DNA from: Thermoplasma sp. Kam2015
GTDB taxonomy: Archaea > Thermoplasmatota > Thermoplasmata > Thermoplasmatales > Thermoplasmataceae
Direction: 5' to 3'
Length of the DNA stretch: 64,000 bases
Assembly: GCF_003205235.1 (NCBI RefSeq)
Contig: NZ_QJSM01000024.1
Location: forward strand, 1 to 64,000
The number at the start of each line of letters is the position of its first letter. Position 1 is the stretch's first letter. The notes under the pieces are model-generated. The model ran no database searches, was not told where the DNA came from, and was given only the letters and a program-made list of their open reading frames with translations. Below are positions 44,971 to 53,692 of the stretch, one piece after another. The position numbers were made by a program, and so were the translations under genes.

Positions 44971-46605
44971 ATGCTCATGAAAACTAAGATAGTTGCCACC
45001 ATAGGGCCTGCGAGCAGATCAGCGGACATCCTGAAGGGGATGATGGAAAACGGATTATCGCTAATAAGAATCAATTCTGCACATGCAGATATCAAGGATG
45101 TGGGCGAAATAACGAAGCTGGTCAGATCCCTGGACAGGAACGTTGGTGTCATGATAGATCTCAAGGGCCCTGAACTCAGGACTGGCGAATTCAATGGAGG
45201 AATGCTGCGTATAGTATCCGGAACCAATTATGTCATGGGCAAAGATCTGGTACTCAACAACATGAATGCGCTATCAGCTGTTCAGGTCGGTGACAAGATA
45301 CTGATGAGTGATGGTGAGGTATCTTTTGAGGTTGTAAAGACAGATCCATTCACGATAGAGGCTCTGAACGACGGTGTTCTTAGAGACAGAAGCAGGGTCA
45401 ACATCCCCGGCCGCTTCATAGAACTTGGTACCATAACGGATAGAGACAGATCGTTCATCAAGGAAGGGATCAGCCAGGGCGTCGACTTCTTCGCACTTTC
45501 ATTTGTTCAGAAATCAGATAATGTAGATGAACTCAGGGATTTCGTCATGGACAGCGGTGGGGATCAGTATATAATATCGAAGATAGAGACAAAGAGCGGG
45601 CTAGACAACATAGAGGATATTGTCAGATCTTCCGATGGGATAATGGTTGCACGCGGCGACCTTGGAGTTGAACTGCCCTTGAAGGAAGTAGTTCTGGCTC
45701 AGAAAAGGATCATAAAGATAGCGCATGAGGATGGAGACTTCACAATAGTTGCCACTCAGGTTCTTGAATCTATGGTTAACAACAGTTCGCCCACCAGAGC
45801 GGAGATATCCGATATAACAAACGCCATAATCGACAACGCAGACGCCATAATGTTATCTGAAGAAAGTGCCATAGGAAAGTACCCAGTTCAGGCAGTCAGA
45901 ACCCTGAAGGAAGTCTCGGATTACGTTGAGGAACGCGTTTCCTTTGATTCGTCTTATTATTTCAAGGGAAACACAATTGCCTACTCTGTGGCGAGGGCCG
46001 CAAAAATACTATCTGACGACATTAAGAGTGACGGTATAGTCGCTCTGACGCATACCGGATCAACAGTGAGAATGATATCATCGCTGAGGCCGAAGGCCAT
46101 GGTCTATGCAGCCACGGTAAGCGACAATCTTGCAAGGAAACTGAACATCTACTTTGGAGTTATGCCCATGCACATGGAGGGCGACGCCGAGAAACTTACC
46201 TTCCCTGAGGTCATGGATCATATAGTGAGATCGGGACAGTTTGCCGACGGGAGCAAGCTGGTCATAACCAGTGGCGATCCATATTTCACCTTCGGTGGTA
46301 CGAACGACGTCAAGGTAGCCGTGGTGGGTAAATTCATAGGAAGGGGTTATTCATTTGGTGACAGCATCAACGGAACGGCAACCTACAGCGGAAATGGCGA
46401 CATCCTTGTGGTTGAAGATGGGAAGATCCCAGATAAAAACTTCAAAGCGTTCATCTTCACGGTGGATCCAAAACCCTCGGTAATCGGTTCTCTCAATGGA
46501 AAGACTATCGTCACAAAAACGAGACTGGTGAGAAAGATCCTGGAGGGAGAGCACATATATATCGATGGAAATACGGGCATAATACTGACATCATCACAGC
46601 GCTGA
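44971..46605 (+). CDS. pyk: Pyruvate kinase with extra C-terminal domain
   Basis: Transfers phosphate from PEP to ADP. KTKIVATIGPASRS at the start, MIDLKGPELRTG (~52-63), VARGDLGVELP (~225-235), ATQVLESMV (~263-271) and RAEISDITNAI (~280-290) are the standard parts. At ~544 residues it is ~70 longer than usual: the tail from ~480 (DILVVEDGKIPDKNFKAFI, then LNGKTIVTKTRLVRKILEG) resembles the phosphohistidine (PEPut) domain of some bacterial pyruvate kinases, without the catalytic T-S-H. Start at ATG 44971 from the TATA spacing. Confidence 0.95.
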   Translation: MLMKTKIVATIGPASRSADILKGMMENGLSLIRINSAHADIKDVGEITKLVRSLDRNVGVMIDLKGPELRTGEFNGGMLRIVSGTNYVMGKDLVLNNMNALSAVQVGDKILMSDGEVSFEVVKTDPFTIEALNDGVLRDRSRVNIPGRFIELGTITDRDRSFIKEGISQGVDFFALSFVQKSDNVDELRDFVMDSGGDQYIISKIETKSGLDNIEDIVRSSDGIMVARGDLGVELPLKEVVLAQKRIIKIAHEDGDFTIVATQVLESMVNNSSPTRAEISDITNAIIDNADAIMLSEESAIGKYPVQAVRTLKEVSDYVEERVSFDSSYYFKGNTIAYSVARAAKILSDDIKSDGIVALTHTGSTVRMISSLRPKAMVYAATVSDNLARKLNIYFGVMPMHMEGDAEKLTFPEVMDHIVRSGQFADGSKLVITSGDPYFTFGGTNDVKVAVVGKFIGRGYSFGDSINGTATYSGNGDILVVEDGKIPDKNFKAFIFTVDPKPSVIGSLNGKTIVTKTRLVRKILEGEHIYIDGNTGIILTSSQR

Positions 46606-46637
46606 TCAATGGATATTTCTGTGTTTAGGCAGAGAGA

Positions 46638-46910
46638 TCAGCCTCCGGCAACTGGAGGGAATAGGTCTATGCGATCATCGTCCTTGATCTCAGTATCTAG
46701 TCCCTTGATGGTTGTGATGTTTTCCCCGTTCACAAGTATTATCACATTTTTGAAAAGGCTCTGACCGTCATACATTTGCTTTCTGAAATCCTCTCCGTAT
46801 TCTTCATTCAATTTTTCAAGGAGATCAGATACGGTATCCACCCCATCTATTGTTTCTTCCTTCTTTTTTGTAACTGGCCTGAGCGTTGCATAATATCTTA
46901 CGGTAACCAT
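46638..46910 (-). CDS. MoaD/ThiS-family ubiquitin-like sulfur carrier protein
   Basis: 90 residues of beta-grasp fold ending in the diagnostic PPVAGG. The C-terminal Gly-Gly is adenylated and thiocarboxylated for molybdopterin synthesis, or in archaea joined to proteins as a SAMP modifier. The [14 protein letters not shown] helix and the VNGENI loop fit the family. No MoaE or MoeB gene is nearby, so the pathway cannot be chosen. A TATA-like CTTAAATAA lies ~25 bases upstream on the minus strand. Confidence 0.92.
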   Translation of the reverse strand: MVTVRYYATLRPVTKKKEETIDGVDTVSDLLEKLNEEYGEDFRKQMYDGQSLFKNVIILVNGENITTIKGLDTEIKDDDRIDLFPPVAGG

Positions 46911-47076
46911 GGTATAACGATATATTTGTGTTATTTAAGCATGCAAGTTTCTCAATAAACCGCCCGGGTCAGCTCTAGTTTCATCATGAATTCAGGGATC
47001 CATTCTAGATTATGGTGATTAGAGTAACGCAATAGATTCGGGCTTTTACAAAAAATGGGCAAGAAATATCTAGGCC

Positions 47077-47748
47077 TTAGCGAGGTGAGCATGCCCGCTT
47101 CCCTATGAAGGCGCTGGAAAGCATTAGCGAATTATATACGATCATTGAAGTATAATATCCCACCTCAGTTAATCTACCGGCATATTCGACGTTTCCTTCA
47201 AGATCTGCGACAAAGATGGATACAGTATCTGTCGACGTGCCCGGACATGGTTTTCCAGTTCTAGCGTCCAGTATCTTCGCATCGTTCATGAACTGCGCCT
47301 TTCCTTCGACGATGGACTGCATCAGATTCACCATGGCGGAGGCATTGAGTGAAATGTCCGTGATCACAGCTATGTTCACGGTTCCTGGCTTGCCCAATGG
47401 ATTGCCTATTGATAGTGCGTTGTCGAAGCCCGCGGTCAGAAAGAGATCGATAAAACGGCCGTTTATGTTCTTCGACATATACACATATTTTGTGACAGCG
47501 GCCGCAGTTAGAGTCACTACCGTTCCTCTTTCATCCATCTTGTTTGAAATCAGAAAATTTTCAACTTCCGTCCTTACCGGTCCCCTGTAGTCATGATCTA
47601 CATGCCTGTTTATGTACCTAGATCTGAATCCGAAACCTCCATTAAATGGTGCGGAACTGAGAGCCTTTACATCATGCTCAAAATCGATGAGATAATAATC
47701 GCCCTGTTCAATAAATCTGTAAGGTTTATCGTCCATGATGTCAACCAA
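47077..47748 (-). CDS. cbiZ: Adenosylcobinamide amidohydrolase (CbiZ family)
   Basis: Salvages incomplete cobamides by cleaving the amide to give cobyric acid, the archaeal route for cobinamide reuse. 223 residues. Family landmarks visible are LSSAPFNGGFG (~30-40), YINRHVDHDYRGP (~45-57), VTLTAAAVTKYV, the FLTAGFDNALSIGNP region (~103-117), GTVNIAVITDISLN and GTSTDTVSIFV (~172-182). It suggests B12 use by this organism, in line with a possible cobalamin-type radical SAM enzyme at 58.2 kb. Confidence 0.9.
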   Translation of the reverse strand: MVDIMDDKPYRFIEQGDYYLIDFEHDVKALSSAPFNGGFGFRSRYINRHVDHDYRGPVRTEVENFLISNKMDERGTVVTLTAAAVTKYVYMSKNINGRFIDLFLTAGFDNALSIGNPLGKPGTVNIAVITDISLNASAMVNLMQSIVEGKAQFMNDAKILDARTGKPCPGTSTDTVSIFVADLEGNVEYAGRLTEVGYYTSMIVYNSLMLSSAFIGKRACSPR

Positions 47749-47780
47749 ATAATGATGTTGAAAATAAAGAATTCATTCAA

Positions 47781-47853
47781 AGCCACTGGAGGGCATCGAT
47801 CCCCCGACCTGCTGATTACGAATCAGCTGCTCTACCGACTGAGCTACAGTGGC
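47781..47853 (-). tRNA. tRNA-Thr (anticodon CGU)
   Basis: 73 bases on the minus strand folding as a complete cloverleaf. Acceptor stem GCCACTG/CAGTGGC with U as discriminator. D arm GCTC/GAGC. Anticodon stem GCTGA/TCAGC with loop TTCGTAA (anticodon CGU, reads ACG). T arm GGGGG/CCCTC with loop ATCGATG. No intron. CCA is not encoded. It lies between cbiZ and the DUF1015 gene on the same strand. Confidence 0.97.
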
Positions 47854-47983
47854 ATTTCCAACAACGGGCATCTACTACGAATCGCATACATTGATCCTTA
47901 CATATTTTATGGAGAGGAAAGCGAAAGCCTCGATGCCTTGCAGTTGAATTGTTAACGATCACAAAAATATTTCTGTCAGAAGA

Positions 47984-49141
47984 TCAGGAATCCTCAAACT
48001 CAGCGATGCTGTCAATGGATATACCAGAAGGGATCTTTGGGTAAAAATATGTTGATTTCTGTGGAAGCATGCGCCTGGAAAGAAGAAGACGTATTAGATG
48101 ATCCTTGTTCCAATCGGGCATTATAACTCCAAATGAAAAACTGCCTGAATCCACAAGTTTGATCACCTCTGAATAATCATGCGTATATATCGTTTCCCTC
48201 TCCAGGTCAATCATGGACATACCTATAGCCTTGGAAAATAGAAAATCATTTATCGCATCTATTGTGTTGTCATACACATTTTCTTTCGGCTTTATGCAGT
48301 AGAAGTGACCGTCGTAGATGACAGGATCACTGCCGGATATGCTATCACACTGATCCATGTGGAAGTATCTTGAGATCTTTTCTGGATCGAATTTGAATTT
48401 GCTGGAAACAACCCTGTGCACTCCTCCGATGAGCACCCCTTCCTCATGTATCGATGTTATGTATGACATGGCGTAACTCCAGAATTCCTTCTCCCTGCCT
48501 GTCTTCTTCGAAGCTATGTTCTTCGTTGCCTGAAGCCTGTGATGTCCGTCTGCAACTATAACCACATCGTTCTTCAGAATGTTAATTATCCTCTGTATTT
48601 CCTTGTGATCATAAATGTAATATACATGATTTTCAACCCCCTCTGGGCCGGCATAACTGTTGTCCTCTCTGATTCCATCGGTTATCGATTTCAGGTACTG
48701 GGGAAGATCATTCTTTATGGTGACCAGGAATATTGGTTCTAGCTGGCACCCTATTCCATCCATCAACACCTCCCTGTCTCTGACGAATTCCTCAAAGGTA
48801 CGTTCGTGTGGAATCACATCATTATTTTCTGGGAAAATTCGAACTCGTGCTATGATCCCATACCTATTGATCTGCCTTTTATCGAGATAAAATGTCTGCT
48901 TTAAAACTATGATGCATTCCCTTTCCGTCCTGATGAGAACTCCATTCTCAATCCAGTTATCCAGTATTACCCTTGCATGTTCCACTCCATCCTTACCCTT
49001 TGGCAGCGTCAGGTATGTTATGTTGTATGGATTCCTCTTGAGCTCTATCTCCTGCTTTGGCGTTATCGCGTCGAATGGAGGCGATATCATTCCGTCTATC
49101 TCCTTCCTGTATATCAGCGGTCTGAACGCTCTTACTTCCAA
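47984..49141 (-). CDS. DUF1015 family protein
   Basis: 385 residues. The family signatures are SPPFDAITP near the start, VIVADGHHRLQATKN (~192-206) and the closing LPQKSTYFYPKIPSG (~355-369). The biochemical role is not established. The HHR motif and the KSTYF/PK motif hint at a nucleotide- or phosphate-binding enzyme. Its ATG abuts the endonuclease IV stop, and a TrmB-like regulator gene precedes that, so the three are probably one operon. Confidence 0.9.
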   Translation of the reverse strand: MEVRAFRPLIYRKEIDGMISPPFDAITPKQEIELKRNPYNITYLTLPKGKDGVEHARVILDNWIENGVLIRTERECIIVLKQTFYLDKRQINRYGIIARVRIFPENNDVIPHERTFEEFVRDREVLMDGIGCQLEPIFLVTIKNDLPQYLKSITDGIREDNSYAGPEGVENHVYYIYDHKEIQRIINILKNDVVIVADGHHRLQATKNIASKKTGREKEFWSYAMSYITSIHEEGVLIGGVHRVVSSKFKFDPEKISRYFHMDQCDSISGSDPVIYDGHFYCIKPKENVYDNTIDAINDFLFSKAIGMSMIDLERETIYTHDYSEVIKLVDSGSFSFGVIMPDWNKDHLIRLLLSRRMLPQKSTYFYPKIPSGISIDSIAEFEDS

Positions 49142-49987
49142 TTATTCACCGATCTCCGACCTGATGTATCTTAGGTTCTCCTCAAATTTAGCTTCTCCAA
49201 ATGGCGTCTCCATGATCTTTGGCTTTTCTCTGAGCCTTTCGTCACCTATCAGCTTTATCAGTCCACCATCTATCGTGCCCTTGCCTATCAGCTCATGCCG
49301 ATCTATCTTGCTTCCCATCTCTCTTTTTGCATCGTTGAGATGAAAGGCGTAGACCCTCTCCAATCCGATGATATTGTCCAGAGAGTCTATGAAGGTCTCA
49401 TATGAATGCGTCAGATCATAGCCAGAGGCCCATGCATGGCATGTATCTACGCATACGCCTAAGCGTTTATCTGATACGTCGATTATGCTTGCAATCTCTT
49501 CAAGTTCTGTCCCGATCACATTCCCCTGGCCTGCTGTATTCTCTATGAGTATGATCACGCTATGATTACCAACTGTTGAGATCAGATCCCTTGCTCTCTC
49601 TAATCCGTCCTTCCTGTCTGGATTTGATCCCGGATGCACAGTGAGGAAAGTTGCCCTGAGCCGATCCGATCTCATGATCTCGTCATGGAATGCCTCTTCC
49701 GATCTTCTATATAACGATTCGTCTGATGAAGCCAGATTTATAAGATAGGAAGCATGGATCATGGTGCTCTTAATACTGTATCTGTCGACTGCAGCTATGA
49801 ACGCCTCTGCTTCTTCGTCCTTCAGCGGCGGCGAAGCCCAGCGCATCTGGTTCTTCGAAAAGAACTGAAAGGTAGGGAAGCCAAACTCGCTAGCTCTTTC
49901 TGGACCTTTATGCAGACCACCTGCAACGGATATGTGCCCACCTATGGTGTACTTCCTTGAGAGATTACGCAGATCTTCGCCTATCAA
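49142..49987 (-). CDS. nfo: Endonuclease IV (AP endonuclease)
   Basis: Cleaves DNA 5' of abasic sites in base excision repair. A 281-residue TIM-barrel metalloenzyme. The metal ligands appear in the expected order: GHISVAGG, MIHASYLIN (His), LTVHPGS (His), LIENTAGQGN (Glu, signature 1), VDTCHAWASGYDL (Asp/His, signature 2), AFHLNDAKREMGSKIDRHELIGKG (split here as FHLNDAKRE and DRHELIGKG, signature 3) and MET (Glu). All three zinc sites look intact. Confidence 0.95.
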   Translation of the reverse strand: MIGEDLRNLSRKYTIGGHISVAGGLHKGPERASEFGFPTFQFFSKNQMRWASPPLKDEEAEAFIAAVDRYSIKSTMIHASYLINLASSDESLYRRSEEAFHDEIMRSDRLRATFLTVHPGSNPDRKDGLERARDLISTVGNHSVIILIENTAGQGNVIGTELEEIASIIDVSDKRLGVCVDTCHAWASGYDLTHSYETFIDSLDNIIGLERVYAFHLNDAKREMGSKIDRHELIGKGTIDGGLIKLIGDERLREKPKIMETPFGEAKFEENLRYIRSEIGE

Positions 49988-49989
49988 TG

Positions 49990-50706
49990 CTATCCCTGGA
50001 TCTCTGGCTTATTTATCAGTATGTTGATGAACTGGTAAACATGCATGCTGAGGACGGGATTATCACTGTACCCGCATGTCTCAAGATCAGGACCAGCGAT
50101 CAGAGCCCTACTCTGGTCACTCACGATATCTGTGGCTATTAAACCGTCTCTCCTATAGACTATCACATTGGCAGGTACCCTCTTGTTGGGTGGTATTACA
50201 AAGACGACTCTGGCACCACGTTTTATGGCATTTTCAATGGGTTTCTTCATTTGTTTCCTTATCTCAATTATCTTCGGAGTTGAAATTATTATCTCATGTT
50301 CGGTGAGATTTATCATCTCTTCGATCTTCTCCATGACCTTCTGTGCACCGTTTATCGTGTATATAAGCTGCGGTTCGCCTCTCGACGGGGCATTATCTTC
50401 AAGCTCCTTAAGATCCCTGAACAGCTGCTGTAATTTTTCCTCATAGTAATCCCTTATCTCCTCCATCTTCGCCGGCTTGAACATCCTTGGTCTCCCCTCC
50501 GTGGCCTTTGCCAGACCCTTCTTCACCAGAGATTCCATGACCTTATAAGCAGATGTTCTGGGTATATTGGCAGTGCTCGCTATCGTATCAGCGTTGGCAA
50601 CACCGTGATAAACAAGCGCTGCGAAGCCCTGAGCTTCATACGAGGAGAGTCCAAACATGCGAAGCATCTCCTGAATCCTTTCCATCTTACCATTATTAGC
50701 TTCCAC
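49990..50706 (-). CDS. TrmB-like transcriptional regulator
   Basis: 238 residues. The N-terminal winged HTH has the TrmB pattern LSSYEAQGFAALVYHGVANA (~20-39), then IPRTSAYKVMESLVKKGLA (~48-66). A coiled-coil-like helix (~80-105) links it to a C-terminal PLD-like/effector domain (~115-230). TrmB relatives respond to sugars or other small molecules. It heads an apparent operon with endonuclease IV and a DUF1015 gene. Whether it regulates them is unknown. Confidence 0.85.
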   Translation of the reverse strand: MEANNGKMERIQEMLRMFGLSSYEAQGFAALVYHGVANADTIASTANIPRTSAYKVMESLVKKGLAKATEGRPRMFKPAKMEEIRDYYEEKLQQLFRDLKELEDNAPSRGEPQLIYTINGAQKVMEKIEEMINLTEHEIIISTPKIIEIRKQMKKPIENAIKRGARVVFVIPPNKRVPANVIVYRRDGLIATDIVSDQSRALIAGPDLETCGYSDNPVLSMHVYQFINILINKPEIQG

Positions 50707-50901
50707 GACTACTAATATTATTATTAATTAAAAACCTTTTCAATTTTCATCGCGCAATTTTTACGTATTTATCAATATCAAATGATTTCTGCGATAATTA
50801 TAATTATTTGTGAAACTAATTTATTATGCAAAAATTTGAAGAAAAAATTTGAAAAAACATGGTATAACAATAGTATTTCTATCGTGACGTCATATACCAA
50901 T

Positions 50902-52086
50902 ATGCTACCCTATGATGAAAATTCATATTCGAGGATGCTTGAGGGCTATACCGTCATAGTTGCAACATCAGGGAGTATTTCCATTTACAGAATACCGGAT
51001 CTTGTCAGGGATCTCAGGCGAGAGGGTGCCAGTGTCATAGTCGGGATGAGCCAGAGTTCAGCTGCAATGGTGAGCCCAGAGGTTATGAAATGGGCATCTG
51101 AGAAAGACGTTGTGACAGAGATCACAGGTCGTATAGAACATATAACGCTCTTCACAGAAAACCCGGATAAGAAGATACTTCTGATAGCACCAGCATCGTA
51201 CAATACCATAGGGAAGATGGCCAACGGTATAACAGACAGCATACCATCGCTCTTCTTTTCATTTGCCTTCGGTCATGGAATAAAGACGGTTGTTGCGCCA
51301 GCAATGCATAAAAGCATGATGGAAAATCCAATAAACCTGGAAAACGTCAAGAAATTGAGAGATCTAGGTGTCAGATTCGTTGAGCCAATCTATGACGATG
51401 AGAAGGCAAAGCTCGGCAGCAATGCCTCCATAGTTGACGAGGTATGTCGGGCGGCGCATGAGACCCTGGCTGGCAAGAGGATAATGATAATATCTGGAAG
51501 GGGTGAGGAGCCAATCGACCCCATACGATCGATAACCAACGCTGGCAGTGGATTCACCGGAGTTTGGGCTGCAAAGAATGCATACAGACTGGGTGCGTCC
51601 ATTATAACCTACGTGGGCAATGCTCAGTACGATCTCCCTGGTTATGTCAATTACATACACGCAAAGTCAATGGATGAATTCGAAGACAGATCCCTCAAGG
51701 AGGTCGAGAAGGGTTACGATGCAGTCATCGTCACCGCTGCACTGCCGGATTTCAAGGTGTCCGAAAGATCCGATAAGAAGTACAGTAGCGACGAGACCCT
51801 CAGACTTACCCTGGAACCCAGAGAGAAGCTCATATATAAGCTAAGAGAGAAATTCAATGGTCTACTTGTGGCATTCAGATTGACAGATAATATAAAAGAG
51901 GATGCGATCAGCCACTTCGAAGGAAAGATCGATCTTGCCGTCGTAAACACCTATGAGAAGGATCCCTTTGGGAAGGTGAGAAACAACTATCGCTTCGTAT
52001 GGAAGAATGGATCGAAGATTCTCAATGATGCGCCGAAGCCCATGATGACCAGGATGCTACTTGAACAGATATCCAGCATGATCTGA
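50902..52086 (+). CDS. coaBC: Coenzyme A biosynthesis bifunctional protein CoaBC
   Basis: Joins 4'-phosphopantothenate and cysteine, then decarboxylates the product. The flavoprotein (CoaC) domain has VIVATSGSISIYR, IAPASYNTIGKMANGI with the catalytic Asn region, and VVAPAMHKSMMENP. The CoaB part begins ~185 with IMIISGRGEEPIDPIRSITN. The frame is open from 50782, but that N-terminus (many Ile, then KNLKKKFEKTW) is unlike the family. ATG 50902 or 50935 gives a normal length. It precedes a nitrilase-family gene by 9 bases. Confidence 0.93.
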   Translation: MLPYDENSYSRMLEGYTVIVATSGSISIYRIPDLVRDLRREGASVIVGMSQSSAAMVSPEVMKWASEKDVVTEITGRIEHITLFTENPDKKILLIAPASYNTIGKMANGITDSIPSLFFSFAFGHGIKTVVAPAMHKSMMENPINLENVKKLRDLGVRFVEPIYDDEKAKLGSNASIVDEVCRAAHETLAGKRIMIISGRGEEPIDPIRSITNAGSGFTGVWAAKNAYRLGASIITYVGNAQYDLPGYVNYIHAKSMDEFEDRSLKEVEKGYDAVIVTAALPDFKVSERSDKKYSSDETLRLTLEPREKLIYKLREKFNGLLVAFRLTDNIKEDAISHFEGKIDLAVVNTYEKDPFGKVRNNYRFVWKNGSKILNDAPKPMMTRMLLEQISSMI

Positions 52087-52095
52087 GGGCATCTC

Positions 52096-52854
52096 ATGTT
52101 TGATGAAACTGTTAAGATAACGGGCTTTCAGTTAAAACGAACAGAAAAGGCCCGTGCATTAGATGCAATGAAGGAATCGCTGCGTGAAACGAATTCCGAC
52201 ATGGTCATATTTCCAGAAAAATGGACAACAGGGGAATATAAAGAGGACGAAATTCTGTCAATCATGGAAAGCCTGGATATTAGCCACATTCCACTCTTCA
52301 TTCCAGGATCATTCAGCATAAGCGATGAAGATATTCTATACAACAGATCCTATCTATTTCACTATGGAAAGCTGATCGGCCATCAGGACAAGATCTCACT
52401 CTATGCAGATGAATCAAGAAGATACACTGCCGGATCTTCAATCCGTGTGTTTTCCGGGGATGGACTTTCCATAGGTATTTCCATATGCTACGATATTGAC
52501 TTTCCATACTACAGCAAGGTGTTGATGAGACAAGGTTGCAACATAATAGTCAATCCATCACTGATAAGATCAAATTTTACGGAAGAATGGCATCTTTACG
52601 TATCAGCCAGATCCCTAGAAAACCGTGTTCCAGTCATATCAATAAATTCTCTCTCGGAACCCTTTGACGGACACTCTATAGCAGTTTCACCGTACAGAGA
52701 TGGAACCGGATTCAGAATAAGAAAGGCTGTGGCCACCGATATAAAATTTGATGTCACCTTGAATATAGGGGATTATGAAGACGGAAGGATCAGGAGAATT
52801 CGGGAAGATCCTGGTACATACTCATTCGCAAAAATTGAGGTAATCAAGTTCTGA
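52096..52854 (+). CDS. Carbon-nitrogen hydrolase (nitrilase superfamily)
   Basis: 252 residues. The catalytic triad is seen as Glu in VIFPEKW (~40), Lys in HQDKISLY (~99) and Cys in [10 protein letters not shown] (~132). The superfamily hydrolyses amides, carbamoyl compounds or nitriles. The ICYD-x-x-FP version fits amidase-type members. Substrate unknown. Co-transcribed with coaBC. The 3' end overlaps the convergent alpha/beta hydrolase by 11 bases. Confidence 0.9.
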   Translation: MFDETVKITGFQLKRTEKARALDAMKESLRETNSDMVIFPEKWTTGEYKEDEILSIMESLDISHIPLFIPGSFSISDEDILYNRSYLFHYGKLIGHQDKISLYADESRRYTAGSSIRVFSGDGLSIGISICYDIDFPYYSKVLMRQGCNIIVNPSLIRSNFTEEWHLYVSARSLENRVPVISINSLSEPFDGHSIAVSPYRDGTGFRIRKAVATDIKFDVTLNIGDYEDGRIRRIREDPGTYSFAKIEVIKF

Positions 52855-53551
52855 CGTTTTCGTTGATTATTCTGGCCACTATCTGTGGATGACTTATCTG
52901 GGGCGTATGCCTCGCATAGGGTATCTCGAACAGATCGCTGTTCTTAATTAACTCATGGAATTTCCTTCCATACTCGATGCTCAGTACGTTATCAGCTGTA
53001 CCCCATATTATCAGGGTTTTGACCTTTATTGATCTGAGATCATCCTCCTTCATCTTCCATTCTTCTCTGGAGTTGTTTATGGCTATATTCCTGATGATGT
53101 ATTCATCATTACCATCCTCTACAGACATGACCTTCTCAACAAATTTATCAAGAGCTTCATCGCCTATCTCTGCGATGGTGGGATTTAGACCTGCACTGTC
53201 AACGAGAACCAGATAGTCAGGTGACTTCTTCTTCACCGTTATGTAAAGCGAGATCCAGCCACCATAAGAGTTTCCAACAAGAGTGAACCTATCTATCCCC
53301 ATTCGGTTCAGAGCGTCCATAACAGCTGATGCCTGAACTTCAATTGTGTACTCTATTCTGGGTTTATCACTCCTTCCATGCCCCAGAAGATCGAAGCAGA
53401 TCATGCGAAAGCGCTGATCCAGAAAACGGTCAAGCCTCAACCAGTTGTTGCCGGATCCACCAAGTCCGTGAAGAAAAACAAGCGGATATGAGCCGGGCCG
53501 CTCAAGATATGAAAGATTTCCAAAGCTTGTCATTATTGAATGCCTGTCCAT
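52844..53551 (-). CDS. Alpha/beta hydrolase
   Basis: 235 residues. The oxyanion region is [12 protein letters not shown] (~27-38), the nucleophile Ser lies in VGNSYGGW (~93-100), the acid is probably Asp in WGTADNVLS (~189) and the His is in [11 protein letters not shown] (~215). It could be an esterase, lipase or C-C hydrolase. The fold does not reveal the substrate. It has a strong TATA box 25 bases upstream and is divergent from ppdK. Confidence 0.92.
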   Translation of the reverse strand: MDRHSIMTSFGNLSYLERPGSYPLVFLHGLGGSGNNWLRLDRFLDQRFRMICFDLLGHGRSDKPRIEYTIEVQASAVMDALNRMGIDRFTLVGNSYGGWISLYITVKKKSPDYLVLVDSAGLNPTIAEIGDEALDKFVEKVMSVEDGNDEYIIRNIAINNSREEWKMKEDDLRSIKVKTLIIWGTADNVLSIEYGRKFHELIKNSDLFEIPYARHTPQISHPQIVARIINENVRT

Positions 53552-53572
53552 ATATAAACTTTATCACACATG

Positions 53573-53580
53573 TTATATAA
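53573..53580 (-). promoter_or_regulatory. TATA box of the alpha/beta hydrolase gene
   Basis: TTATATAA centred 25 bases before the ATG at 53551 on the minus strand. Confidence 0.5.
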
Positions 53581-53669
53581 ACCTTGTATGCTTCTTTCGA
53601 ATAACGTTATTTTGCTAATGATTTTCGTATAGCAAAAATTCTTAACATAAAATTTTCCGCAAAAATCTT

Positions 53670-53677
53670 TTTATATC
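53670..53677 (+). promoter_or_regulatory. TATA box of ppdK
   Basis: TTTATATC ~20 bases before the GTG at 53693, slightly closer than in other genes of the window. It supports the GTG start. Confidence 0.4.
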
Positions 53678-53692
53678 ATTCCATAGGAAGAC

